Below, piece by piece: positions 20,031 through 31,930 of a stretch of 36,974 nucleotides of DNA. The first letter of the stretch is position 1. Each line of letters begins with the position of its first letter. The stretch is from Acanthaster planci (Eukaryota > Echinodermata > Asteroidea > Valvatida > Acanthasteridae). The notes beneath the pieces were generated by a model. It made no database searches, was not told where the DNA came from, and worked only from the letters and a program-made list of their open reading frames with translations. The translations under genes were made by a program, and so were the position numbers. The stretch spans positions 1,122,815 through 1,159,788 of the forward strand of contig NW_019091526.1 in the NCBI RefSeq assembly GCF_001949145.1, read 5' to 3'.

Positions 20031-22683
20031 AAATGAAACCCGGTCCGTATCTGTTAGTATGCAAGTGAAGCTTAGCCAATACACATGTGGGTTTGTGTAT
20101 TGCAACAAACAGAAAAAAAGATATAGTTGAAGTACCAACATAATAGCATTTACAAATGACAACTTTAGAAAAGTATGAAATTTTCCAAAGGTTATAAATG
20201 TTGAGCACAATTGTACGCATTCCAGCCAAAAAGCGTCTAACGTTGCACTACATCGTATACGAATGCTGCTCTACAGTTGCAAGTAAAACAAAATCACTGC
20301 CGTTTCAAAATTTCTGGAAGTTATTCACAGAAATTGATCTCTTGTTTATGTTGTATTTTATGTGTTCATGAATTTGATTGAGGTTGTACAGCTCATACTC
20401 AAAGCAAGCGTGTTTCCACGAAATTTCCTGCTGCAGCATATGAGGTTTATCGTCCGATATATGGCGATATACGGACATTGTTCGCCAGTTACCTGGCCTC
20501 ATGACTAGCATGGTGCATGATTGAAAACTCGGTGATTTTAGCATACTGATTATAGCAACGCCAGAACAAAAACCCCTTCTCAATTCCGATAAAAATTACA
20601 CCCCAAATAAGTTCGCTTGACTACTCTCGCTTCTCAAGATGCAGACTCATCGCCCAACACTGAATTATTTATATTGCTGCTAAAAGAACTAGCGCACGCT
20701 AATGAGATTCTGTGCTTACACGTCGTACCTTTTGCAAGACATAGTTATCCAATCACAATATTCCCTCATAACGTCATGCTTCTGGGGCGCTGGATGCCAC
20801 GCTGCAGTGGGTGACTGAACTCAGACTATCGATCAATCGTGGTCTTGCACGTAGTGCCAAACATTAAAAGAGAGACGGAAAATTAAATAAAATGTCTGTC
20901 CATGACAGAATTTGTGTTGGAAAGACTACTTACATGGATGGGTGGCATCAGTTGATGAGACTTCACATTCTCGAAGGTATACACAGTGTCTTACATTTAC
21001 ATTGTTTATGAAAATGAGATTGATTTTTCTAAATATATCACACTATATTTGAGTATTCAGAACCAAGAGATCTTTTTGACATCATTAACTTGTAAATGTT
21101 CTGTACATGGCATTATACACAATCAGACCTATTCATGCAATACACCAAAGCCATTGCACTGCATTCCACCTACAAGAATTTCGGATACAACGAACATTTC
21201 CACTGGGTCCCGCCGATATTGTAAAAACGAGAGTAGACCGTATTTGCATGTTTACTTTTTGGTAATTGTGTATCAAAATCCCACGTACTTTCACTTTACT
21301 TAAACTGGTGCTTAGTAAAATAAAAATATGAACACCTCAAGCGGAACTCCCTTCGCTCGCGGGGGTGGGTTGGCACCCCTGCACCCCCAGCCTATGCCCT
21401 TGCTATCCGAAACGTTGACTACCACTGGTTCTTTTCAGAGCTCCACATGCCCAAAAAGAGATATATCCACGGTGACTCGTTCAGCTTCGACTACGGGACA
21501 TTAGGTCTGTAAAAAAGTCTGAGCAAAAACTCCCCGACTCATCCAGTTTTAATGAGTAAATAAATGCTTGACGGGTTCATTCCAAGCGGGCCAGGGCCCT
21601 TGACGGAGTGTTGTGACCTCCAATTATAGTCTGAATGCTTAAGATATCCATTTTTGTCTAAGGTATTTACGAAGGAGAGTTGGTTAGCCTACGCCTGTGG
21701 GATTGACTTTTTCCACGAAGAAACATTTTCATACGAAGTTTACTAACTATGTATTTGCTGTTTCAGTCTGCTGTCATATTAATGTCGTGCTAATTAGGGT
21801 GATGGAAGGTAAAAGGGAGGTCTAGCGGGATTTAGTGGCCCTAAATCATCTGCAGTTGATATAAATGTTCATTTATTACGTTAGTGATCAATATGGTGTC
21901 ATTCGATCTACTCATGTGATAGTGATAGGTGAAAGGGTGAAACTGGCATTGGGATAATTGCGAGTAAAAGCATTATTAGTTGAACGTATCGAATGCATCA
22001 TTGTCGACTAGTAAATAATAAACGTTTGCACAGAAAGTACTGGAGATAGAACATAGGCGTATGGTCTTTTTAAGTAAATAGTTCGATCAAGGCAATTCCA
22101 AGGTTATCAAAATGTTTACAGTTTCGTTTATGGGTTCATATTTTGTACAAAGAGCTACACCACCGCCGACGCGATTGATTCTTGATATGCAAACGACAAA
22201 TTCACTAGAACTGCGATCAAGTTTGTAGGAAGTTCATCTAGGTTTCAATAACGGTAAAGATTTTGATATCATTGTGAATATCACAGTTGACTGAAAGTTC
22301 CTGTAATTTTTCTAAATTAGTCTTGCGTTACAAAACGTACTAGAGCTTTGACGAAATACTACATTAGGTTGCTAGGGATTTATAGGCAAAAATTCTTAGT
22401 TTGCACCCCGTTCTTGCCAACGTAAAAACGTTATTATTCTATGCGACAAGACAGTTGAGAAATTCAGGTATTGATAAGGTAACTTCAAGCTTTTTACGGC
22501 CGTATACGGTCAGAAAGGTTCATTGCCAGAACGATTTAGTAGCGACATTAGTTTTCCCATGGCGGCGAACAGCGAACACTTATTCGTATTACGACCACTT
22601 TTAAATAGCATTAATTAACATTCCAAAACACTGCCTTCCGGTCGTAGCGATCTGTGATAATCTCCCGCCTACTGATGTCATAG
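20031..22683. other. Intergenic stretch, nothing recognised
   Basis: 20031-20230 may include the 3' end of the Tc1-like element, but no terminal repeat partner survives. A partly palindromic GTCCGATATA...TATACGGAC lies at 20453-20477. The rest is AT-rich with short frames of no recognisable content. Confidence 0.45.
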
Positions 22684-22743
22684 CCCAACCTGGACCAATA
22701 TAACCCAAACTGGGCCAATATAACTCAACCTTGGCCAAATTGC
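22684..22743 (+). repeat. Three tandem 20-base units
   Basis: CCCAACCTGGACCAATATAA, then CCCAAACTGGGCCAATATAA, then a more diverged CTCAACCTTGGCCAAATTGC, directly abutting. Confidence 0.85.
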
Positions 22744-22860
22744 GTGCATCCACGACATCCAAGTAACACAGCAGCAACTGTTCATTCAGTGTCGCTTGCA
22801 GGCCGCAACATTGATATCGTGCAAGCAATTATCAAATTTGTTCCTCTACAAGGCCATCCG

Positions 22861-23280
22861 TGAAACAATTGTGCCAATACTTTTTCAATGCCTTCCGCTC
22901 GCTGCAATCCTTGAAAGCGTAAACGGTTCAAAGCCAAAGTAGTTCATCGTTATTCCTTGGTGTCCGGTCGTTCGATCCCGAGACATCATTAAAACCAAAA
23001 CATTAAGTTTAAGTCCCGAGCAATTCGTGTATTATAACGTTGGAGAAACGTTTACCGCCTGCCGATCCAGCACAACATGCCATCATAATTCTTATCCGTT
23101 TACCTTATACAAACATGTAGCGGGATATCGAAGGCCACTTATTTATTGGGACTAATAGAACAACAAGGTCAGTAGTAGTAGAACACTCCACAGAAAGGCT
23201 CAGCTACATAACAGATATATCATAGAGTACTTGGGAAAAAGCATATTCCTAGCATGCCCTTTTCTCATGTTCAAATAATA
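22861..23280. repeat. Duplicated block, copy A
   Basis: About 420 bases that align in order with 23885-24335. Shared anchors are TTCAATGCCTT, GGTTCAA-GC, CGGTCGTT-CGATCC, ACATCATTA, CAACATGCC, ACAGCAAGGTC/ACAACAAGGTC and TATGTTCAAAT/CATGTTCAAAT. The offset drifts from about 1025 to 1056 bases through indels. Confidence 0.7.
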
Positions 23281-23884
23281 TATAACTCCCAAATTAGGAT
23301 GCAGAACCGAAACTTTGGTACAAAGATGTAAGCCTTGGGCCTGTAAAAGACCTCAATTTCTTTGCTCTGAAACATCAAAAACGGGATACGGGAGGAAAGT
23401 CTCTCTGGTTCCATTCGGCAGCCAAGGATGGTGTAACTCCAGAATTGGGCTAATGTTGATCTTGCCATTGTTTGGACTTAGGCCTACTCAACAGGTGGCA
23501 GTTAAGTGGAGGGCTTGCACGGAAACAAAACTGCTTGGGCAAAATTGCTTAACCATTGCTTGAGTTTATTATGCCAATATTGGCTATTTGGCCTCGTTTC
23601 AAATATCGAACCGCACAGGGTAAAAAGAGCAGGCTTGTCAAGATCCGTCTTACTAAAAGTGTGTTGGAAGCCATAAATTGTTTGAGTCATGTCGGCCTCA
23701 AAGGGTGTTTATTGCCAGCTCCATTTCTGATTCATTGGCATTATAGCTTTCCTGTTGAAGCGATCGACGACTTCGAATAACATAGGAAGCACAGAAAAAG
23801 CCCTTCTCCTGTCTCTGCAATCCGAGAAAATTAATAACATGTAATATGTTTCAAGTCGGTTTCCTCTCGTGGCGATCCAAGAAA

Positions 23885-24335
23885 CTCAATAATTGTGTCA
23901 ATAGTATTTCAATGCCTTTTCATCGCTGCTATCTGCGGAAGCTTTGATTTTTGCATAGGTTCAAGGCAAATAATTCCCTATCATCAGTTTGTCTTCGGTC
24001 GTTGCGATCCGCAACACATCATTACAATAGTGAAATTGGAGCCTGACCTCGAGGGTAACTTTCGCTGCAGAACATTAAATTAACTTAGCCGGTTTATGGT
24101 TATCACGTGCCCACGACAACATGCCTTCAAATGTCTCGTCTAATTATTTTATGCAAACAGTTGGCACGGATCTCTAAGGTTAATTACATATATGTATAAG
24201 GACTGATGAAACAGCAAGGTCGGTGGTATAAAAAGTACACAGAAAAAATTAACTAAAAACCACATATACGTGTATCATAAATGTAGAAAAAAGCTGATCT
24301 TAGTATTGCTATTGCCTTTCTTATGTTCAAATTTT
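23885..24335. repeat. Duplicated block, copy B
   Basis: Second copy of 22861-23280 in the same orientation. The 600 bases between the copies (23281-23884) are unique apart from related GCGATCC motifs near 23815 and 23870. No coding sequence was recognised in either copy. Confidence 0.7.
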
Positions 24336-25591
24336 CACTCTTATTTCCAATATTCTGTAATGTAAAAACTTTAATGTAGGGATAATCCTTAGGCTACAAC
24401 CCCATTAAAAACCCTTATTTAAATTAAGCTATTTCAAATGCTTTTTAGCGTCAAACACAATGCATTTAGTGACAACATTTGTATGATATAATATATGTAT
24501 AAGATATCAATATATTTAGAAACATATTGAAAACATTGTTGGCACATTTAGGTATAACTTATTGTATGATAACATTTTAAAAAGTAACCTCTTTTTAAAA
24601 TGTTTGATTACAGTTTTAGAAAATGTATTTTGTTTTATTCAAATGTTTTGTGAAGCTCTTGTCAATTTGATTTTTATTGCAACAATTGAACTATATTATT
24701 TTGATCATATAATTTTTTACCACAGTCATATACCTGAATCATTAGTATAACATTGGAAATGCATTCTGCAATTAAATATTAAATAAAACGGCTAGGAGAA
24801 AGCTTCTTCGGCAATATTGAAGCAAATTTTAAGTGCATTCAGAATATCTTTAAATGAAACCAACTAATTTTAAAGCATAACTCCATCGTCAAATTCATTT
24901 GTAGGCCTATGTTTGTAAACAACTTTACTGATATATTCTGTCCAAAGTGTCTTATACGTGTTTTTAAATGTTTAAATGTCATGCCCAAACGTGTATGCAG
25001 TTTTAAGTGCAATTTCAATATTGCATTTATAGTACACTTACCAATCATGAAATATTACCTTTCCAGTTTTAATTATCTGTAATGTAAAACATCTTTGAAT
25101 AATATTTTGACTAAATGGAAAGCGTTGTTTTAACGAAATTAAGACAATGATAAATTGTTTTAAAAAGGTAGATTTCATATCACAACATACAATTGCAGTG
25201 TTTTACAAAACATTAAAGTTTCATTTACTTTTCTGAAAAACAGTTCAGCTTTGTTACTGTAAACCGAAGATTTTTCATTTTTCTTGAACTATTTTAATAT
25301 GTTGTGATGTTGCAATTTAAATTCCATCCCAAAGGTTGTTGTAGGTGATTTTAATTTGGAAAAGGTTCATTTAAATACCGTCATATCGGCATTATTTGTA
25401 TGATATTAATCAAGTGTGCTATGTTAGCTATAAAAAATATGCTTTGTCAATTTCACAAAAACATGAGAACGTTGTAGACAAAATTCTTGATTTTTTTTCA
25501 AATATTTTGATATTATCACTTCATTGATGAAATTTTTCTGTTATATTAATGAAATGAATTTCATGCAAATAATTTGAAATGATTCCAGTTG
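24336..25591. other. AT-rich intergenic stretch
   Basis: Strongly AT-rich, low-complexity sequence leading into the assembly gap. Open frames here are short and compositionally driven. A TAGGCCTA octamer lies at 24902-24909. Confidence 0.55.
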
Positions 25592-25877
25592 NNNNNNNNN
25601 NNNNNNNNNNNNNNNNNNNNNNNNNNNNNNNNNNNNNNNNNNNNNNNNNNNNNNNNNNNNNNNNNNNNNNNNNNNNNNNNNNNNNNNNNNNNNNNNNNNN
25701 NNNNNNNNNNNNNNNNNNNNNNNNNNNNNNNNNNNNNNNNNNNNNNNNNNNNNNNNNNNNNNNNNNNNNNNNNNNNNNNNNNNNNNNNNNNNNNNNNNNN
25801 NNNNNNNNNNNNNNNNNNNNNNNNNNNNNNNNNNNNNNNNNNNNNNNNNNNNNNNNNNNNNNNNNNNNNNNNNNNNN
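25592..25877. other. Assembly gap (286 N)
   Basis: Run of N bases. Both flanks are AT-rich, which probably explains the assembly break. Its true length is unknown. Frames drawn across it are meaningless. Confidence 0.99.
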
Positions 25878-27925
25878 TTTTTGAGCATACAGTGCTTATT
25901 AATATACGTTGGGTACGGGCAAACCGTTATATATAATTAACATCTCCCCAACGCAAAAATACATCTTGAAAAAAAGATTCCAGTTGTATTAAAAATCTTT
26001 CCTATGTTTGAGTTCACGCAACTATCCACGACGTTCAGAATTTTTAAGACATCGCAAATTCATTCACTACTGTCACGTTGAAGTGGACAATTAGTTTGAA
26101 CTGTATATTTTACTTTTTTGAAAATACAAATATGCACCGTGAAATTTTTAACACAGTGGAAAAACATCAGAGCAGGCCGTCACTATTCAATCGCACAGAA
26201 CTTTTAGTAATACATTTAAACTGCTCATCAAGAGTGTTGTGAACGTATTGTGTGAATGTTTCATGATATTATCCTGCATGATTTTATGTTAATAAAATAA
26301 TGTGCTACATGGATATAATGTCATGACTATACAATAGTCTAATATACTAATTTGGCCTAACTTTCAGGTTGTTGTGAAACAAATTTATCATATTTTCCAC
26401 CACAGACTTTCAGTTTCGATACATTTGTAAGGTGTTGCAATTTACATTTTGTTTTAATACTAATCGATAGTCCAAAGGAGCAAATTTGCCAAGAAGAGTT
26501 TAACTAAACAAATATAGTGATTGGTTGACTTGACTGAGGAGGACAGCAATAGTGGAGCAGATACGAATTATGAACATGCATATAATGGAGAGCTGTTACG
26601 TCAGTAAAGTTGAAACTCCGCATTGGCATTGGCGTACATTCATTGTTATAATAGCCTAAACGCATGATCCAAGTTTCATTCACGGTTTCATTCGCTACAC
26701 GAACGATAACAATGATTGAGATTTCCCTCGAGTCACAGGCTTGGGAACGCAAATCGCAAGCAGTTTACACTTCAAAGGTTTTTTTAAACGTAATGGTATT
26801 TTGATACCTTTGTGATTTTTTTCATTATTTTAGTTTAAAAAAATCCCGAACATTTTGCAGAAGTTCATAAACTGTCATTCTGATCTATATTCAATTTTTT
26901 TCAAAAAGTTAACAAGATAGGCCTATTTTTGGATGAGGGTGTTTTAGAAACCGTCTTTTAAATGTCATTACTATGTCAAATATTATTTTCAGCGTTATCA
27001 GGATAATTTTGCAATCAGTTATGAAACTCCTCCAATTTCCATGTATATGCTATAAGTTCACAGGCAAACTATACGTTGATAGCTCAAAAAACCCATAGGT
27101 GTTTTCAAATTAGCCACGAGGTTCGTTGGCAACAACTTACCCTAAAAGAAAGCCCCAATAATGAATTACATTGGTTTCACACGTGTGCACATGTGTTGAC
27201 CCGAACCCATATTCCTCCTTCCCTGCTGAAGGGACTTTTGCCAGCCTGAGGCTACCACGGTTGAAGTGTTAATACAGAAGGTTGATCTGATGGGATTGAA
27301 AGCGTGTTCCAAGATATCCAAGGGAATGTGCTGAGGGCAGCCGCTTTTTCGTTCCTTAACTTTCACATACGCTGCCTTAATATCTTCCGAAGTAGCTATT
27401 CCATGTCTTACACCCCGTGCGCACGCGTGGACCGCACATTGAAGTGTTGACCATTATTATTTATCTTGTGATAATCTTATGAGTCCCTGACGAGCGCCTG
27501 AGAAAGCAAGTAAGCAAACAAGCTCTGTGCTGGGTTCCTTTTAATTTGTATTTATCTGTGTTTACAGGCTTTGGACTGATGCATATACATGAACCAGTTG
27601 ACAACAGACACCTCATGAAGTCGCAATACTAACAACACGGTGAACGTTATAACCAGGCATGTGTACGTAAATATGTTACAAAGCGCGAAGAAGTAAACAG
27701 GGTTATAAGTTACAGCACAGTTCTCTGCGCTTGTAAGAGATAAAATTTGGTAAAAACGGGAAAAATAGATCTTAACATTGAAGAAATTTGAACAAGGCCA
27801 AGTTAGAAGGGCAAATGAATACATTTCACTTAAAGATTTATCATGGAGGAAGGACACATAAGGAGTTAGTTACAACTCTGGCACATCAAAGTGCTCGCTG
27901 ACAAACAATAACAACCATTCCAAAA
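25878..27925. other. Intergenic stretch, nothing firmly recognised
   Basis: AT-rich. A minus-strand frame open from about 27438 to 27166 reads TSEDIKAAYVKVKERKSG and more, and has a coding-like composition, but I do not recognise it and stops bound it on both sides. Confidence 0.4.
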
Positions 27926-28081
27926 ATGCGGCAACTTAGCCAGACGACTGGATCCAGTAATATCCTAGCAATATTTGTGGTGTTTTGTTTGCAATTAACT
28001 ACAGCTTATTGCAGTGACGAGAAAATCGATAGAAAAAAAGTATGCAACAGATTTACTTTTGCCGTCGTGAAGTATTTTTAA
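27926..28081 (+). CDS. Short ORF with signal-peptide-like start (hypothetical)
   Basis: ATG in good context (A at -3) opens a 51-residue frame ending TAA at 28079-28081. Residues 13-27 (NILAIFVVFCLQLTT) form a hydrophobic core, followed by AYC, a plausible signal-peptidase site, and then SDEKIDRKK with a dibasic run. This is the shape of a small secreted peptide or of the first exon of a secreted-protein gene. The sequence AAA/GTATGC at 28037-28045 could be a donor right after the dibasic site. Reading continues in frame beyond the stop to 28288, which may be coincidence. No homolog is recognised and no second exon was found, so a chance ORF is quite possible. Confidence 0.3.
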   Translation: MRQLSQTTGSSNILAIFVVFCLQLTTAYCSDEKIDRKKVCNRFTFAVVKYF

Positions 28082-28936
28082 AAAGAATTTGGCGGTGCAC
28101 TTTTGCATTATCCATGCAATGTTTGTAAATTTCTTTTGTCACTCCAAGCCATCAGTTTTCAAAGTCTTAGTACAAATTTGGCTAAGACTGTCCAACAACA
28201 TGTTGACAACCACAGGAAAGAATTTACGAAAAACAAAATGCCCTTTTTGATCACAAGGAGTGATTTCATAGAATACCTATTTGTATAAATTCTGCAATAA
28301 AAATGATTCAAATAAAACACAAAATCTTATAAACAGCTGGCTAGTATTTTATTCCCAAAATAAGTCCAGAAACAAACGTTCGTAAGGGTAGTAACTGCAC
28401 ACGAACACTTCGGGTACACAGCCTAATAAAAGCTAATGGACAAGCATGTTGTCAGACCATACCAAGCACCAACTATGGCCTAAATATTCAACTTCCTTTA
28501 CTGCAGTACACAACGTTTTAAAGATGCAGATTACCAGCGAAAAATTGCATCAATGACCAAATATGGCTGCGCTCTGTCTATGGGCATCCCGGGCATGCCA
28601 GAAAACAGTAAATGACTAGATGTTGTATATTCTGTGTCCTTCCTCCATGGTTTAATTAAGTCAGTTTTCATAGATAAATGACAGCAGTTAAACCAACTAT
28701 GCAAACTCGCCAGTGTATTAATTTTTGTAGTATTTCCAATATAAATTGCTATAACGGATTACAGGCCTGCCCATGATTTTAAAAAACTATCCCCAACGCC
28801 AGTATTACTGAAATGGTAATTTTGACATGTGAACACTCTCTGGACAAATCCTCATCCATGTAGGCTCACCTACCACGGTCTTGTTGACTTGGTATTTGTT
28901 GCTTATTCACCAGTTCAGATCACATCAGAAAGGGCA

Positions 28937-28970
28937 AAAAAACAAAAAAAAAAAACAAAAAAAAAAACAA
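28937..28970 (+). repeat. A-rich simple repeat
   Basis: Long A runs broken by single C bases. It could be the poly-A remnant of a retroposed sequence, but nothing upstream identifies one. Confidence 0.85.
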
Positions 28971-29812
28971 CGTTGACTAAACCTCAAGGTAAATACACAT
29001 CACTGATGGACTTGGAGCATAAACGTCAATTTTCATGCAATGCGTCCTGTCACCCATACTCAAGAGAGGCATTCAATTTAGACATTCATTAGCTCCAGCG
29101 TCTGTGCAAATAATGCCCAATTACTTCTTCAAACAACAGCATGGGGCAATTTTTGAAAATCCTTAGTTCTGTGTGAGAATCGTCGAAGAAAGGAAATGTT
29201 TGGTAGTCAAACACAACTCATAGGCATATCCAATGGGCGGGGCAAAAGGAAACAAATAAGAGAAGAGGGGTGGAAACAAAAGAGCAAACCACTCCAATAA
29301 CAATTTTTAAAATAAAAAATCAAATAATATCTTTTTGAAAATGACGCAATAGTTTTCAATTTTTTTTTTTATTTCACATTTTTCGTGAATTTGTTTGTGA
29401 ATACTGCCGTGAAATTTGTGCTTTAAGGGAACGCACAGCTGGTCAGTTGCAAGGGCAAGTAGAGCCATTTTTGGGAGGGGGGGAATTGTGATTTTTGTGT
29501 AACCTTTAAAGGCCTCCCTGAGGAGAACTACAAGTTGGGGATTTTTCAAGCTTTTGGAAGCAAGAGAATTAAAAGAGACAAGAAATTGCTTTTTTCCTAA
29601 TGATGTATTTTATTACTCGTTATTATTTTTCAGCTCAGGGAACATGTTTCCTCCTCTTGGATCCACCCTATTTACTCTTTTTGAAGCAACCTACAACATT
29701 CTGGCATAACACATATTCCTAAACTTTGTGCGTTTTCTCCCTAAGGCCAAAATGTTCCACTAAATATGTTTGTCATCCTCGAACCAAAGCGCTTTTGTTG
29801 GCAAGTATAAGA

Positions 29813-29846
29813 ATAATTAGTAGTAATAATTAGTAGTAATAGTAAT
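29813..29846 (+). repeat. TAATTAGTAG-type microsatellite
   Basis: AATAATTAGTAGT repeated twice, then a partial TAATAGTAAT. Confidence 0.8.
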
Positions 29847-31751
29847 TGCGGGCATAGTGTCTGCAGAGTTCGCAAAAATGAAAAAGACTTAACCAGCCGT
29901 TTGAATGATTGACTTTAGAGTTACTTGGTCTACTGAATTTTTTCCCGTTCCTACAATCAATTAGAAGGAAATTGTCCGGATACCCTTCTTTTAGCAAAAG
30001 AAGCTTTTAGGCAAAATGCCAATAATGAATAATGACAGGCAGGCTGAAATACATAACAGCCTCGGTACGTTCTATCAGCTTAAACGAGTTAATTAACTCG
30101 TGTACAACCTCATCCTCACCTTCCTGATTGTTTGACATAGGACATATAGAGATCCCAGGTCAGGGTTTCACCGTGTAAGCTAATCAAATGCACCCTCAGC
30201 ACCATTAGACGGAGTTTCTAGGAACAACAGAGGGTGAAAACCTAAAGAAGTCTGGTCGAGCCGGCTTCCAGGGTGTAAAAGTAGGAACTCTTTATCTGCA
30301 CTGAGCAAAAATCGACGCATCATTGCGTCGAGATACTGTTTTTAACAGCACCTTGGAATTTCACTTAGTAGTCATGTTTGGTGAGCACAATCCTTCATCA
30401 AAGTGTCACTATATTAGATAGAGAGTGTGTTTTTGTTTTGTTTTGTTTTTCAAAAAGTAATTGTAAATTTCAACGATGACGGAATGATTGATTTGATGTG
30501 TTAAAAGCCCAGGGAATGAATGGCATGGTAAACAACTTGTAGCCTACAGATGGGGCCTGCCACTCTGTCTAGGTTTGCCCTCGGAAAAGTCTCAGTCAAA
30601 GCTTTCACCATTGCTTAAAGGTGTACTCACCCTGATTTGGGCTTTGCCTGAATAAGGAATTTGAGCAGTTTGAATAAAATTTGGCCGAAAAACGTCCTGT
30701 TGGAAAGATCTTTTTTTTTTATATAATGCCCAAATCTTCAGCCTTACAAATTGTTTAATTAGAGAATTAAAACATTATCGTATTCTGTGACTTTCCTGGA
30801 ATGCCTGTAACATAAGATCACGTGGATGAGCTTTTGAAATGATAAAAACGACCTTTCTTGTTGTTTTTTCCTAAAATAATAGGAAAAGACAACGAGAAAG
30901 TGGGCAATTATGTCCAAATCCGAGATTTTCTGCAATCTGCATATTCAAGGTATCAAATCTTACTTATTTACGGATTGTTGACTAGCGTAGGCTAAACATT
31001 GATAATTTGAATTTTACTGAAGGTGTATTTGCTGTCCTAGCCCACCATCACGTTATACGGCAATGTCCAGATTAAAGTCAGATGAGACTTTAAACGTATC
31101 GAGCATGTCCTTGAAAGTGTATGATGTACTTTTCTCATTTAATCACACCTCAACTGAAATTGATAGCATTGATAATTGAATAAATTTCATGGTAGCAATT
31201 TCGCACAGAGAGACCAACCTAGCTTTTCTTACCGCTTACAAAAAAGCTTAATAAAGAGCCGAGTGCTCGTTTGTAAGAGAAGGTATTTTGGCTCTGCTCA
31301 GGATCAGTATTGTCCGAAATAGGACTCACGAAATTGGAGATTTTCCAAATAGTCGAGATCTTTAGACTGAAAAGGAGAGATTTTGATCCTTGGCTTAGAA
31401 CACGCCTTAATATAACGCAAAAAAATCTACCTTGTGGCAGAAATTATGGTAGAAATTATTTTCACAGAAGCTAAAACCCATGAAATCACCTAGGCCATTT
31501 TAATGAATTGTCGCCACATGAGGTGTAAATACATTATTTCCCATATTTGTTCCACGTAGGACGTGTACACTCGTTTGAGAATTCTTCATCATGCCTGCAG
31601 TTGGCATATTAACGAGACAGTCCTGATTGGCTGAGTCAAGCGTGGAAAACATCCTAAAGGTGCGGACGCTGCTACTAAGTGGACCCCATGCGCGGGCCCA
31701 CAACAATGCGGACATGCCTTTGTTGAGTAACTCGAAATTGAATCATACCCT

Positions 31752-31930
31752 GCAAGATATGGGACAGAGGGGCACCCTCCTACATCTCCTATCCCTCTAC
31801 ACACTCTAGACTATTGTTACCTAACACATCCCCCAAATGTCTGAAAAGAAAGCCTGAGATTCTGATAAAACAATGACCACCACAAAGGGGTATGTGTGGG
31901 TGGGGGGGTGCTCTCCGTCCCATATCTTGC
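31752..31930. repeat. Inverted repeat, 25-base arms
   Basis: GCAAGATATGGGACAGAGGG (31752 on) pairs with the inverse arm ending CCCATATCTTGC at 31930, with two or three mismatches. C-rich and G-rich segments just inside can extend the stem. The loop is about 130 bases and non-coding. It may be a small MITE. Confidence 0.7.

Larger units (their letters stand above)
28082..31751. other. Intergenic stretch with simple repeats, no gene seen
   Basis: Holds an A-rich run interrupted by single C (28937-28970), a TAATTAGTAG-type microsatellite (29813-29846) and a TTTTG run (about 30431-30450). Otherwise it is AT-rich with no coding signal recognised. Confidence 0.5.

Noticed and set aside
22684-22743. 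CRISPR-like array of 20-base units
   Set aside because: Units abut with no spacers and the genome is eukaryotic. It is a plain tandem repeat.
25541-25936. Open frames crossing the N run
   Set aside because: Artefacts of unknown bases.
27166-27438. About 90-codon minus-strand open frame with KVKERK-type content
   Set aside because: Not recognised, with stops on both sides and no convincing splice sites matched to other exons.
27552-27857. 101-residue minus-strand frame with hydrophobic segments
   Set aside because: Composition follows AT-rich DNA, and no family or splice evidence was seen.
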